A stretch of DNA of 64,000 nt from an uncultured Bacilli bacterium (GCA_944349595.1 CALVNF010000001.1:235706-299705), one strand, 5' to 3'. Counted from the first letter of the stretch, positions 8,363-16,682 are shown. A program made the numbers and translations. Notes: generated from the letters alone by a model not told the origin.

Positions 8363-9157
8363 ATGAATTTATTTGTATTTGACATTGACGGAACACTTGT
8401 GAATAAAGAACAAAAAATAAGTTCCACAAGTGTTTTGTGCTTATCTAAGTTATTAGAAAAAAATAATTATGTAGCTATTGCTTCTGGAAGAAGCTTTTTT
8501 GGTATTAAGAAGTTTTTTAATAAAATAAAAGATTTTGATGATAAAAAATATATCATCTGCACAAATGGATCTACGGTTTGCGATTTTTTTGGAAAAATAT
8601 TATTTAAAGAAAATCTAAAACTAAAAGATTATAAACTTATTTATAATTTCATGGCTAACGATAAAAATGTCGTTACTTTTTGTTATAAAGATGATTATAT
8701 TGGTTATTTTAAAGAAGATGGATTGATAGATTTTGAATGTGAATCAAACAATATGGAACCTTTAAAATTTAATATGGAAGACGATGATGATATTTTAATT
8801 GATAAAGTTATGTGTTTTTCAAAGATTCAAAATTATTTTAAAAACTTAGTATTACCAAAAAATATTATTGATAATTTTAATATTGTCGCATCAAATAGAT
8901 ATTTTCTAGAATTTGCTCCAAAAAATGTTGATAAAAGTTCTGGTGTTAAATTTTTATCAAAATATTTAAATATTAAAGATGAAAATATTTATACATTTGG
9001 TGATGCTGGAAACGATATTAATATGATTAAAAATTACAATGGTATTGCAATGGGAAATTCAATTGATGAAGTTAAAAGTGTTGCAAAATTTATAACTAAA
9101 TCAGTTGATGAAGATGGCGTAAGTTATGCTTTAAAGGAGATTTTAGGTATATTATGA
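8363..9157 (+). CDS. Cof-type HAD-superfamily hydrolase
   Basis: Predicted cytosolic phosphatase of the Cof/YidA (HAD-IIB) group, acting on sugar phosphates, flavin precursors or similar small molecules. Motif I is FDIDGTLVN (nucleophile D6), motif II is SGR after the first strand-helix unit, and motif IV is GDAGNDINMI near 213. The C2-type cap lies between them. The length of 264 aa is typical. No clear SD is present and the gene begins 8 nt after the previous stop, so reinitiation is likely. It overlaps the glycosyltransferase by 4 nt (ATGA). The substrate cannot be read from sequence. Confidence 0.9.
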   Translation: MNLFVFDIDGTLVNKEQKISSTSVLCLSKLLEKNNYVAIASGRSFFGIKKFFNKIKDFDDKKYIICTNGSTVCDFFGKILFKENLKLKDYKLIYNFMANDKNVVTFCYKDDYIGYFKEDGLIDFECESNNMEPLKFNMEDDDDILIDKVMCFSKIQNYFKNLVLPKNIIDNFNIVASNRYFLEFAPKNVDKSSGVKFLSKYLNIKDENIYTFGDAGNDINMIKNYNGIAMGNSIDEVKSVAKFITKSVDEDGVSYALKEILGIL

Positions 9158-10104
9158 ATGAAGTATTATATTTAGTTGTACCTGCTTTTAATGAAAAAGA
9201 AGTATTAGATGATTGTATTAAAACATTAACGAATATTTTAGATAAAATGATTAGTGAATCTTTAGTAAGCTCTGAATCTAAAATATTATTTGTAGATGAT
9301 GGATCAAAAGATAATACATGGCAAATTATAAAAGATGCTAATAAAGAAAATAAATATGTTAAAGGAATTTCTCTTTCAAGAAACGAAGGCCATCAAAAAG
9401 CCTTAGTTGCAGGACTTTTTAAAGCTTTTGATGACAATGCTGATATAAGTATTTCAATTGATGCTGATTTACAAGATGATCCAAATGCAATAATTGAAAT
9501 GGTTAAAGAATATCATAAAGGTTTTGATGTTGTTTATGGTGTTAGAAGTTCAAGAAAAAAAGATAGCTTTTTAAAGAAATTTACTGCTGAAGCTTATTAT
9601 AAATTTTTAAAATTAATGGGAGTTGAACTTATCTTTAATCATGCAGATTTTAGACTTTTATCTAAAAAAGCTCTTAAATGTTTAAGAATGTATGATGAAA
9701 GAAATTTATTTTTAAGAGGCATTATTCCTCAAATTGGTTTTAATTCTACAAAAGTATATTATGAACGACTTGAAAGAAAAGCTGGTAAATCAAAATATAA
9801 TTTAAAAAAGATGTTTACCCTTGCAAATGATGGAATAACTTCATTTAGTTTAAAACCATTACAATTTATTAAATTTTTATCCTATATATTTTTACTCGGT
9901 GGTTTATTATCACTTATTTTTTGTCCAATTTTTGTTGGGTTTAGATATTTTGATTTATCAATTATAATCTCTGTAATTGTTTTTGTAACAGGTGTCTTAT
10001 TATATTGTTTAGGAACAATTGGAAATTATTTAGGTAAAAATTATATTGAAACAAAAAGAAGACCACTTTATTTTATTAAGGAAGATTTAGATGAAGAAAA
10101 GTAA
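9154..10104 (+). CDS. GT2 family glycosyltransferase, DPM1/GtrB-like membrane enzyme
   Basis: Transfers a sugar from a nucleotide sugar, probably to undecaprenyl phosphate at the inner face of the membrane. N-terminal GT-A domain: VPAFNEKE (start), VDDGSKDNTW (near 49), SRNEGHQKAL, and the metal-binding DADLQDDP near 108. The membrane-proximal segment AGKSKYNLKKMF is typical of GtrB and ArnC relatives. Two C-terminal TM helices follow (about 243-262 and 269-291). The 316 aa are normal. The start codon overlaps the upstream stop (ATGA) and the next lipoprotein gene starts inside its 3' end, so the three genes are translationally coupled. No GtrA flippase is nearby. Confidence 0.88.
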   Translation: MNEVLYLVVPAFNEKEVLDDCIKTLTNILDKMISESLVSSESKILFVDDGSKDNTWQIIKDANKENKYVKGISLSRNEGHQKALVAGLFKAFDDNADISISIDADLQDDPNAIIEMVKEYHKGFDVVYGVRSSRKKDSFLKKFTAEAYYKFLKLMGVELIFNHADFRLLSKKALKCLRMYDERNLFLRGIIPQIGFNSTKVYYERLERKAGKSKYNLKKMFTLANDGITSFSLKPLQFIKFLSYIFLLGGLLSLIFCPIFVGFRYFDLSIIISVIVFVTGVLLYCLGTIGNYLGKNYIETKRRPLYFIKEDLDEEK

Positions 10105-10819
10105 AGTGCTATTTTTGTTAACATTAATACCTTCGTTATTTTCTTGTGGAAATGTTAATTTAATGACTTATGAAGAAATACTAAGTTTTAAAGATAAATT
10201 ATCATATGATTTTTCTAATATTAACACTTTTACATTTAATAGTAATAGACAAATTCAAGGAAAAGGAAATAGTCCAATTGTCAAGATAACTGAAAGACTA
10301 GTTTATGATTTAAGTGATGATTTAAATAGTTTTTATGTTGGTTATGATAATAAAACGGATATAATTTATCAAAGTGGTAGTATAACAGTTCCAAGTATTT
10401 ATCAAGGCTTAGAAACTAAAATTACAGATGATGGAATTAGCGTATTTTTTGGTGAAAATTTTTCTCAAACAAAAAGTTTTTATACAACTAATGAAACTAT
10501 AGCATTCATCGAAAAAAATTTAATTAATTTTGAAAATTATTTTATTTCAATTAAAGATTTTGAAAACATTATTAAAGAAGATGAAAAGATTATTTATTAT
10601 AAAAAAAATGGTTTAGTTACAATTGAATATAAGAATTTTAATATAGATGATTATTATATTGGAGGAGATGTTCAATTTTATAATAATGGTCTTTTAAAAA
10701 CATTAACATTAGAAGTTTGGTCTCCAATTGGAAGTGAAAATACACAAGTTTATAATATTACAAATTATGAAATTGAAATTGAATATAATAAAGATATTGT
10801 TAAGTTATATTTAGTTTAG
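10091..10819 (+). CDS. Predicted surface lipoprotein, 242 aa
   Basis: A signal peptide with lipobox LFSC-G (Cys about residue 19) is followed by a Tyr- and Asn-rich, beta-strand-rich domain of about 220 residues without a recognised family. The C-terminus reads as alternating strands (NYEIEIEYNKDIVKLY), reminiscent of LolA/LppX-like half-barrels, but that is a guess. It starts inside the 3' end of the glycosyltransferase gene (14-nt overlap), so it probably belongs to that operon and may be linked to the cell envelope. Weakly similar in layout to the next lipoprotein. Confidence 0.75.
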   Translation: MKKSKVLFLLTLIPSLFSCGNVNLMTYEEILSFKDKLSYDFSNINTFTFNSNRQIQGKGNSPIVKITERLVYDLSDDLNSFYVGYDNKTDIIYQSGSITVPSIYQGLETKITDDGISVFFGENFSQTKSFYTTNETIAFIEKNLINFENYFISIKDFENIIKEDEKIIYYKKNGLVTIEYKNFNIDDYYIGGDVQFYNNGLLKTLTLEVWSPIGSENTQVYNITNYEIEIEYNKDIVKLYLV

Positions 10820-10857
10820 TTAATTAATTTAATATTTTATTAATATTATTTAAATAA

Positions 10858-10863
10858 TATAAT
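10858..10863 (+). promoter_or_regulatory. -10 box placed for a leaderless mRNA
   Basis: A perfect TATAAT ends 7 nt before the ATG at 10870, and no Shine-Dalgarno lies between, so transcription should begin at or next to the start codon. Confidence 0.5.
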
Positions 10864-10869
10864 AAATAT

Positions 10870-11646
10870 ATGAAAGGTTCGAAGTTATTATTAGTAACAT
10901 TAATTACTTTATTAACATCTTGTTCAAATGATGGTTATTTAAAAAACTCATCAAATACATATTTTGAAAAAACAACAACTAGTAATAATACAAATACAAA
11001 CACTGATAAAAATTTAGAAAATTATATATCAAATTTACCATCAATTGATGTATTTTCTTTACAACAAAATACCACAACAAATATCAAAATCTCCAACGAA
11101 TCCTCAATATTTTCTAATAAATATGAATTAAAAGGTAAACTATTAGCAGATATTTCAAATAAAGATGACTTATATAGATATCAAGAAGAAACTGCTGGAA
11201 GTATTTTAGATTCTACAAAATTTTTCTCAGAATTAAGAAAAGATCAAGATGAAGATTACGTTTTAGATTTGATTTATAATGATGAAAAACAAACTCAAGA
11301 ATTAAGCGATGATGATGCATTTAATTTAGTTAATGAAGATTTTAATTTATATGAATCAATAAACTTAAAAAACCTCGATTATTCATTATTTCAAAATTTA
11401 AGTTATGAAATTAAAAGCAATCAAATAACACTAACGTATTCAAAAAGTGAAAATATCGAGATTTTTGGTGATGTAGTCATTGATTATGAAGCGATTTATG
11501 ACAAATACGGGAATGTTATTTCAATTACTTCAAGCGGTGATATAAGTGAAATAAACATTACAAGTGGTCAAACTTATAGTGGAGAAATTTCTGGTCAAAT
11601 TAAATACACATATAATCAAAAAATATCTCACGAAACAAGACTTTAA
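10870..11646 (+). CDS. Predicted surface lipoprotein with Thr/Asn linker, 258 aa
   Basis: Signal peptide with lipobox LLTSC (Cys18) and a low-complexity linker rich in Thr, Asn and Ser (about 24-48), then a beta-rich domain of unknown family ending in repeated strands (INITSGQTYSGEISGQ). There is no SD. The -10 TATAAT at 10858-10863 places the transcription start at the ATG. The layout (lipobox, Thr linker, beta domain) is shared with many proteins of this window. No catalytic motif seen. Confidence 0.72.
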   Translation: MKGSKLLLVTLITLLTSCSNDGYLKNSSNTYFEKTTTSNNTNTNTDKNLENYISNLPSIDVFSLQQNTTTNIKISNESSIFSNKYELKGKLLADISNKDDLYRYQEETAGSILDSTKFFSELRKDQDEDYVLDLIYNDEKQTQELSDDDAFNLVNEDFNLYESINLKNLDYSLFQNLSYEIKSNQITLTYSKSENIEIFGDVVIDYEAIYDKYGNVISITSSGDISEINITSGQTYSGEISGQIKYTYNQKISHETRL

Positions 11647-11654
11647 ATAAAACA

Positions 11655-11745
11655 TTGAATTTTTATAATATTTTATATTATAATATTAATCGGCCTTATA
11701 GTTTAGGTATTGAATTCCCGGTAAGAATACAAGACTATAGCTATT
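11655..11745 (+). promoter_or_regulatory. rplM-rpsI promoter and structured leader (L13-leader-like)
   Basis: -35 TTGAAT (11655-11660), an 18-bp spacer and -10 TATAAT (11679-11684) are followed by a leader of about 70 nt. In the leader TATAGT near 11697 can pair with ACTATA near 11735, enclosing a GC-containing internal segment (TTCCCGGTAAG). An RNA leader in front of rplM is known in Bacilli (L13 leader), where it is thought to allow autoregulation. Assigning this one to that family is an inference from position and size. Confidence 0.5.
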
Positions 11746-11759
11746 AAAGGAGATAAGTT

Positions 11760-12215
11760 ATGTTAAGACAAACAAGTATTTTAACAAAGAAAGACGTATC
11801 AAGAACATGGTATGTTGTTGATGCAAAAGATATTCCTCTTGGTAGATTAGCAAGTGAAGTTGCTATTTTATTAATGGGAAAAAATAAACCAAGTTATACA
11901 CCAAATGTTGACTGTGGAGATTATGTAATTATTATTAATGCTAAACAAGTTCACTTATCAGGACACAAATTAGAAAATAAAAATTACTATAATGTTTCCG
12001 GTTTTGCTGGTGGATTAAGAACAAGAAGTGCAAAAGAAATGATTACTTCTTATCCAGAAGAAATGGTTGAAAGAGCTGTTTGGGGAATGCTTCCAAAAGG
12101 AAGATTAGGCAGACAAATATATAAAAAATTATTTGTATATGCTGATGAAAACCACAAGCACGAAGCACAAAAACCTGTTGCTTATGAATTAAAATATGTT
12201 GGAGGTAAAAAATAA
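11760..12215 (+). CDS. rplM: 50S ribosomal protein L13
   Basis: Large-subunit protein that binds 23S rRNA early in assembly. The 151 residues are slightly longer than the usual 142-147. Landmarks: [35 protein letters not shown], and [28 protein letters not shown] lies before ATG. The stop overlaps the rpsI start (TAATG), the classical rplM-rpsI arrangement. Confidence 0.98.
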   Translation: MLRQTSILTKKDVSRTWYVVDAKDIPLGRLASEVAILLMGKNKPSYTPNVDCGDYVIIINAKQVHLSGHKLENKNYYNVSGFAGGLRTRSAKEMITSYPEEMVERAVWGMLPKGRLGRQIYKKLFVYADENHKHEAQKPVAYELKYVGGKK

Positions 12216-12613
12216 TGGCTAGTAAAAATGATGCAGTTTATTATGGTACTGGCAGAAGAAAAACATCTATTGCTAGAGTTTATGTAAAACCTGGAAAAGG
12301 TTCAATTATCGTAAATGATAAAGATGTCAATGAATATATGCCTCAAGCAACATTAGTTTTAGATTTAAAACAACCATTAACTTTAACTGACACACAAGAT
12401 AAATTTGATATCGTTTGTCATGTTAAAGGTGGCGGTTTTGCTGGACAAGCAGGTGCTATCAGATTAGGTATTGCAAAAGCTTTATTAGAAGCTGGTGTTG
12501 ATAGAAAGACTTTAAAAGTAAATGGAATGCTCACAAGAGATCCAAGAGCTGTAGAAAGAAAGAAATACGGCTTAAAGAAAGCAAGAAGAGCTCCACAATT
12601 CTCAAAGAGATAA
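12215..12613 (+). CDS. rpsI: 30S ribosomal protein S9
   Basis: Small-subunit protein near the P site; its C-terminal tail contacts P-site tRNA. The 132 residues carry [14 protein letters not shown] at the start, [19 protein letters not shown] in the middle and the canonical tail RRAPQFSKR. It overlaps rplM by one base and is followed by a strong terminator before the second tRNA cluster. Confidence 0.98.
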   Translation: MASKNDAVYYGTGRRKTSIARVYVKPGKGSIIVNDKDVNEYMPQATLVLDLKQPLTLTDTQDKFDIVCHVKGGGFAGQAGAIRLGIAKALLEAGVDRKTLKVNGMLTRDPRAVERKKYGLKKARRAPQFSKR

Positions 12614-12628
12614 TTTCTATACAAGAAA

Positions 12629-12663
12629 AAGAAGCTGGCTTTTACAAAGGTCAGCTTCTTTTC
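12629..12663 (+). terminator. rplM-rpsI terminator
   Basis: An 11-bp stem with one G-U pair (12629-12639 with 12650-12660) and a 10-nt loop is followed by TTC. It lies 16 nt after rpsI and ends 10 bp before the next promoter. Confidence 0.8.
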
Positions 12664-12672
12664 ATAAAATTC

Positions 12673-12713
12673 TTGAAATATTTTTATAAAGGTAGTATTA
12701 TTATTAAGCGCTT
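12673..12713 (+). promoter_or_regulatory. Promoter of the four-tRNA cluster
   Basis: -35 TTGAAA (12673-12678), a 17-bp spacer, -10 TATTAT (12696-12701), then TATTAAGCGCTT with the G at +7 from the -10 end. It has the same geometry and start region as the promoters at 1229, 31422 and 63695. Confidence 0.7.
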
Positions 12714-12721
12714 ATTTTTAT

Positions 12722-12798
12722 GCGTCTTTAGCTCAGTTGGTTAGAGCGCGTCCCTGATAAGGACGAGGTCGGTAGTTCAAGTCTACTAAGACGCACCA
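12722..12798 (+). tRNA. tRNA-Ile (anticodon GAT)
   Basis: The acceptor GCGTCTT pairs with AAGACGC, the anticodon arm CGTCC/GGACG has loop CTGATAA (GAT), and CCA is encoded. 77 nt. Confidence 0.96.
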
Positions 12799-12801
12799 TT
12801 T

Positions 12802-12878
12802 CCGGATGTAGCGTAGCTTGGTATCGCGTCAGTTTTGGGAACTGAAGGCCGCTGGTTCAAATCCAGTCATCCGGACCA
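12802..12878 (+). tRNA. tRNA-Pro (anticodon TGG)
   Basis: The acceptor CCGGATG pairs with CATCCGG, the anticodon loop TTTGGGA reads TGG, the T arm is CTGG/CCAG, and CCA is encoded. It lies 3 nt after tRNA-Ile. Confidence 0.95.
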
Positions 12879-12925
12879 TTTAATAAATTATATGGATTGT
12901 AAACATTATTGACCAAAACTGAAAA

Positions 12926-13000
12926 GGATGTTTAGCTCAGTGGGAGAGCGCTTCCTTCACACGGAAGAGGTCATAGGTTCAATCCCTATAACATCCACCA
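12926..13000 (+). tRNA. tRNA-Val (anticodon CAC)
   Basis: The acceptor GGATGTT pairs with AACATCC, the anticodon arm CTTCC/GGAAG has loop TTCACAC (CAC), and CCA is encoded. A CAC isoacceptor beside a TAC one is a slight luxury for an AT-rich genome. Confidence 0.94.
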
Positions 13001-13005
13001 TATAT

Positions 13006-13082
13006 GCCGTCTTAGCTCAATCTGGCAGAGCAACTGATTTGTAATCAGTAGGTTGATGGTTCGATTCCGTTAGACGGCACCA
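13006..13082 (+). tRNA. tRNA-Thr (anticodon TGT)
   Basis: The acceptor GCCGTCT pairs with AGACGGC, the anticodon arm CTGAT/ATCAG has loop TTGTA (TGT), and CCA is encoded. Last gene of the cluster. Confidence 0.95.
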
Positions 13083-13098
13083 TTTTATTTATTCATTT

Positions 13099-13144
13099 CC
13101 CTTGAATTTTGTCTAAAAATTAGATAAATGAAAAGGGTTTTTTA
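13099..13144 (+). terminator. Possible terminator after tRNA-Thr
   Basis: CCCTT (13099-13103) can pair with AAGGG (13133-13137) across a 29-nt AT-rich loop, followed by seven T. The stem is short, so confidence is limited. Confidence 0.4.
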
Positions 13145-13260
13145 TTGCATAAATATAAAATGATGAAAATTAATGATCTTTAAGAATATTAAAAATTTTA
13201 TTTAAAATAAAAATAAATATAGAAGTTTTAAAGCCATATAATTACAAGAATTGATTTTAT
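13145..13260. other. AT-rich spacer before the fic relic
   Basis: No coding frame or RNA is recognised. A lone TATAAT at 13237-13242 could be the -10 box of the relic transcript, but no matching -35 is visible. Confidence 0.4.
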
Positions 13261-13310
13261 CTCCCCAAAAATGATATATTTGGTGGGAAAACAAAGACGA
13301 TGGGGAGGAA
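13261..13310 (+). promoter_or_regulatory. Leader hairpin covering the relic's Shine-Dalgarno
   Basis: CTCCCCA (13261-13267) is perfectly complementary to TGGGGAG (13301-13307), which is the Shine-Dalgarno of the ATG at 13311. The 33-nt loop contains its own short CCAAA/TTTGG pairing. Such a fold would hide the ribosome site. Confidence 0.4.
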
Positions 13311-13526
13311 ATGAAGAAATTTAATTACTCAAACTTAAAAAATAAATCACAGGATACAAGATAATTAATTATTTGACTCGAATTCATGAAGAAAAATGAT
13401 ATTCTTGAACTTATACCATCAATTTCATCAACAAGTATTGAAAGAAATTTAAAAAACTTGTGTGATTTAGGTGAAATAAAAAAAGAAGGAGTTGGTAAGT
13501 CAACATATTATATTAAATTAAAATAA
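13311..13526 (+). pseudogene. Collapsed Fic-family gene: N-terminus and C-terminal winged helix remain
   Basis: After a strong SD (GGGGAGGAA) an ATG at 13311 reads MKKFNYSNLKNKSQDTR and stops. This resembles the first residues of Fic proteins (FDYSKLKxKxWD). In the same frame, after stops at 13362 and 13374, an ATG at 13386 opens 46 codons ending at 13526. They contain ILELIPSISSTSIERNL and GEIKKEGVGKSTYY, which resemble the C-terminal winged helix of Fic proteins. The Fic catalytic domain (HxFxxGNGR) is absent, so about 250-300 residues appear to be deleted. The 46-residue piece could still be made. The family assignment is from memory of the family ends. Confidence 0.6.
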
Positions 13527-13722
13527 AATAAATTTTATTTTGAAGTTATACAAAAACTTATTTTATATGCTGGAATATAAAAATAATTTCATTATTATAT
13601 GATTAATTTTTACAAGCTTTGCGTTTTAAAAACAAATTGATTATTTTATTTATTCTCTTTTTAATATAAAATATTATCAAATCGAACATATATTTATATC
13701 AAATAAGGAGAATTTAAAAGAT
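13527..13722. other. AT-rich spacer before the EF-G paralogue
   Basis: No coding frame is seen. It probably holds the promoter of the next gene (AT-rich boxes near 13660-13680), but no clear -35/-10 pair stands out. Confidence 0.35.
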
Positions 13723-15786
13723 ATGGAATACGGTAAAAAAATCAGAAATGTAGCTGTATTAGGACACCAAGGTAGTGGTAAAACAACAATGTGTGAATCA
13801 CTATACAGTGTCGTATATAATACAGAAAAAGGTAGTGTTGAAAGAAAAAATACTATTAGTGATTACTTACAAGAAGAAAAAAATAGATTATCATCAACTT
13901 CTAGCGCAATTGTACCTTTAAAATATGAAGGTTATAGATTTAATTTAATTGATATCCCTGGAAATGATGATTTTATTTATGAAGCTCTTGGTGTTACACA
14001 AGTAATTAAAGGCGCAATTTTAGTAATTAGTGCACCAAATAAAGTCCAAATTGAAACAATTAAACATTTTAATTTATTAAGAAAAAAAGGTATTCCAACA
14101 TTAATATATGTTAATAAAATGGATAAAGAAAATATAAATTTTGAAGATTTATTATCCGATATCCAAGAAAAATTAGGTAAAGATGCAGTTCCATTTACAT
14201 ATCCATTAGGTCACGAAGATAAATTTGATGGTTTTGTTAATTTAATTACATTAAAAGCTAGAATTTTTGATGGAACAAAATGTGTAGATGGTGAAATTTA
14301 TGAAGATAAAAAAGCAAAAGTTTTTGAATTAAATAATATGATCAGAGAAAGAGTTGCGTTAACAGACGATGCATTACTTGATAAATTCTTCTCTGGTGAA
14401 CCATTAACTAATGAAGAAATTTCTACTGGATTAAGAAAAGCTGTTTTAAATGCTGAATTATATCCAGTAATTTGTGGAAGTGCTGCAAAAAACATCGGTT
14501 TGCATACAATTTTAGAAATGTTAATTGATTATTTACCAAGTCCAGATGATTTAAAACCTTATGAAGGATTAGATGATCAAGAAAAAGTTGTTACAAGAAA
14601 AACTGTTTCTAGTGAACCATTTAGTGCTTACGTATTTAAAACATTAGTCGATCCATATTTAGGAAGTATTAGTATTCTTAAAATTTGTAGTGGAAAATTA
14701 AAATTAGGCGATGAAGTCTATTGTCCAAATATTAAAGAAAATGTAAAAATTTCATCATTATTCTATCTTTGTGGCAAAAAACAAATAAATATTGATGAAG
14801 TATTTGCGGGAGATATTGTCGCAGTTGGTAAATTAGATAATTTAGCAACTGGCTTTACATTATCAGATAAAAACAATCATATTATTTATAAGCCAGTTAA
14901 ATATCCAACAGCAGTTTGCTTTAAAGCAATTGAATTAAAATCTAAAAAAGATGAAGATAAATTTACTCCTGCTTTAAATAAACTTAAAAAAGAAGATCCA
15001 TGCTTAGAAGTTAGAAGAAACGAAGAAACAAAACAATTATTAATTGGCGGATTAAGTGAAACTCATTTACAATTTGTTTTTGAAAAATTAAAAAATAATT
15101 TCCAAATTGAATTAAATACATTTGCTCCAAAAATTTGTTATCGTGAATCAATTAGAAAAACTGCTGAAGGTCAAGGCCGTTATATTAAACAATCTGGCGG
15201 TAGTGGATTTTACGGTGTTGTCTCAATGAGATTTGAACCAAGTCAAGAAAATCAATTTGATGAAGAAATCTTTGGTGGAGCTGTACCTAAAAATTACTTC
15301 CCAGCTGTTGAAAAAGGATTCTTTGAAGCGCTAAAACAAGGATTATTAGCTGGTTTCCCAGTAATTGGAGTAAAAGGTGTTTTATTTGATGGAAAATATC
15401 ATCCAGTTGATAGTAACGAATTAGCTTTCAAAATGGCTGCAATTCTTGCATTTAAAGATGCTTATATGAAATGCAATCCTACAATTTTAGAGCCAATATT
15501 AAAAATTAAAGTCAATGTTGATAACCAATATTTAGGTGATATTTTAAGTGATTTAAGTTCAAGAAGAGCAAAAGTCATGGGAACAGATGAAACTGACCAT
15601 GGAATTACTGAAATTGAAGCTTTAATTCCAGAAAGCGAAACTCTTGATTATATCAATAGATTAAAATCACTTACTCAAGGTAGCGGATTCTATAATAGAG
15701 AATTTTATGAATACGAAGAAGTTCCTCAATATTTAGTTGAAAAAGTTATTAAGGAAAATTCTTTATTAAATAAGGAAGAAAAATAA
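13723..15786 (+). CDS. EF-G-like translation GTPase (FusA2-type paralogue)
   Basis: Five-domain EF-G relative of 687 aa, distinct from the true EF-G at 32472. P-loop GHQGSGKT (14-21) and G4 NKMD are present. Switch I reads ISDYLQEEKNRLSSTSS in place of the RGIT-containing segment, and G3 is DIPGND (77-82) where EF-G has DTPGHVDF, so the catalytic His is Asn. Domains III-V are recognisable (GGSGFYGVVSMRFEP, SSRRAKVMGTDE). FusA2-type paralogues in other Firmicutes also lack this His. The role is unknown; ribosome rescue, recycling or stress functions have been suggested for relatives. The SD AAGGAG is 12 nt from ATG, a little far. It converges on the next gene with 1 nt between. Confidence 0.88.
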   Translation: MEYGKKIRNVAVLGHQGSGKTTMCESLYSVVYNTEKGSVERKNTISDYLQEEKNRLSSTSSAIVPLKYEGYRFNLIDIPGNDDFIYEALGVTQVIKGAILVISAPNKVQIETIKHFNLLRKKGIPTLIYVNKMDKENINFEDLLSDIQEKLGKDAVPFTYPLGHEDKFDGFVNLITLKARIFDGTKCVDGEIYEDKKAKVFELNNMIRERVALTDDALLDKFFSGEPLTNEEISTGLRKAVLNAELYPVICGSAAKNIGLHTILEMLIDYLPSPDDLKPYEGLDDQEKVVTRKTVSSEPFSAYVFKTLVDPYLGSISILKICSGKLKLGDEVYCPNIKENVKISSLFYLCGKKQINIDEVFAGDIVAVGKLDNLATGFTLSDKNNHIIYKPVKYPTAVCFKAIELKSKKDEDKFTPALNKLKKEDPCLEVRRNEETKQLLIGGLSETHLQFVFEKLKNNFQIELNTFAPKICYRESIRKTAEGQGRYIKQSGGSGFYGVVSMRFEPSQENQFDEEIFGGAVPKNYFPAVEKGFFEALKQGLLAGFPVIGVKGVLFDGKYHPVDSNELAFKMAAILAFKDAYMKCNPTILEPILKIKVNVDNQYLGDILSDLSSRRAKVMGTDETDHGITEIEALIPESETLDYINRLKSLTQGSGFYNREFYEYEEVPQYLVEKVIKENSLLNKEEK

Positions 15787-15787
15787 A

Positions 15788-16330
15788 TTATTTATAATAG
15801 TAGATACTTTGTTTAATATTTTCTGCAATTTTACTTCCAAGTAAAGTTTCAATAATTAACAAAGCAAAATCAATTACAGCTGCTGGACTTCTTCCAGTAA
15901 CTAAATTGTGATCTCTAACACAATATTGATTGATAAAAGTACCTTGGAAATCTTCATTCATTGAAGTAAAACAAGTGTACTTTTTATTTTTCAAATAACC
16001 AAGCTTTCCTAAAATTGTTGGAGCAGCACAAATTGCTGCAAAATATAAATTATTATCCATAAAATATTTAATTATTTCTATGACTTTATCACTTTGAGAA
16101 ATTTCAACCCATTCAGGACCACCTGGCAAAAAAACCATATCATATTTTTTATAATCCACATCATTTAAATATAATAAGTTATCTAATTTTGTTAAATAAT
16201 TACCAGTTGCAGTTTTATCTTTATTAATTGTTGCAATGTCAACATTAATTCCTGCTCTTCTTAATAAAGCAACTGTTCCAATTAATTCTAAATCTTCAAA
16301 TTTATTTGCAATTATTGTCAATACTTTCAT
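15788..16330 (-). CDS. DJ-1/PfpI family protein (YajL/ThiJ-like)
   Basis: A 180-residue class I glutamine amidotransferase-like fold. Conserved Glu15 (FEDLELIG) and nucleophile Cys101 in AAICAAPTIL match the DJ-1 pair, and FLPGGPE precedes them. Relatives act in oxidative or carbonyl stress, and a deglycase activity is disputed. It reads against its neighbours. The stop lies 1 nt from the stop of the EF-G paralogue with no terminator between. A -10-like TATAAT lies on the minus strand at 16368-16363. Confidence 0.9.
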   Translation of the reverse strand: MKVLTIIANKFEDLELIGTVALLRRAGINVDIATINKDKTATGNYLTKLDNLLYLNDVDYKKYDMVFLPGGPEWVEISQSDKVIEIIKYFMDNNLYFAAICAAPTILGKLGYLKNKKYTCFTSMNEDFQGTFINQYCVRDHNLVTGRSPAAVIDFALLIIETLLGSKIAENIKQSIYYYK

Positions 16331-16398
16331 AAAAATTTTTAATTTACCTCATTTCTTTTTCTATTATAATAAAAATATAAAAAAATTTGAAAAGAAAA

Positions 16399-16430
16399 TT
16401 GACTTATTATATTCGTTAGTATATACTAAC
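16399..16430 (+). promoter_or_regulatory. feoAB promoter with 16-bp palindromic operator candidate
   Basis: -35 TTGACT (16399-16404), a 17-bp spacer and -10 TATACT (16422-16427). A perfect palindrome GTTAGTATATACTAAC (16415-16430) covers the -10 box. Its TTAG...CTAA ends recall sites of DtxR/IdeR-type iron regulators, and it does not look like a Fur box. The regulator is not identified. Confidence 0.6.
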
Positions 16431-16448
16431 AAAGGATTGGAGAAAAAT

Positions 16449-16682
16449 ATGGAAATTACTTTGGACAAATTGAAAGTAAATCAAGAAGCGGTGGTAAAAA
16501 AAGTAATAACCTTAGGTGCCATAAGAAGAAGATTTTATGACATGGGAATAACTCCTGGTGTAAAAATTCTTTTTAAAAAAGTTGCACCTCTTGGTGATCC
16601 TATTCAAATTAAACTAAGGGGTTATGATTTATCACTAACAAAAAAAGAAGCGAAAGAAATAATTGTGGAGGTAGCTGAATGA
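16449..16682 (+). CDS. feoA: Ferrous iron transport protein FeoA
   Basis: Small cytosolic SH3-like partner of FeoB (77 aa, typical). Landmarks are the conserved RRRFYDMGITPG and the repeated hydrophobic strands ending LRGYDLSLTKKEA. The start at 16449 follows SD TTGGAG and the promoter. A longer frame from 16236 would run into the divergent DJ-1 gene and upstream of the promoter, so it is rejected. It overlaps feoB by 4 nt (ATGA). Confidence 0.92.
   Translation: MEITLDKLKVNQEAVVKKVITLGAIRRRFYDMGITPGVKILFKKVAPLGDPIQIKLRGYDLSLTKKEAKEIIVEVAE

Noticed and set aside
16236..16448. N-terminal extension of feoA upstream of 16449
   Set aside because: It overlaps the DJ-1 gene on the other strand and the feo promoter; FeoA family length and the SD support 16449.
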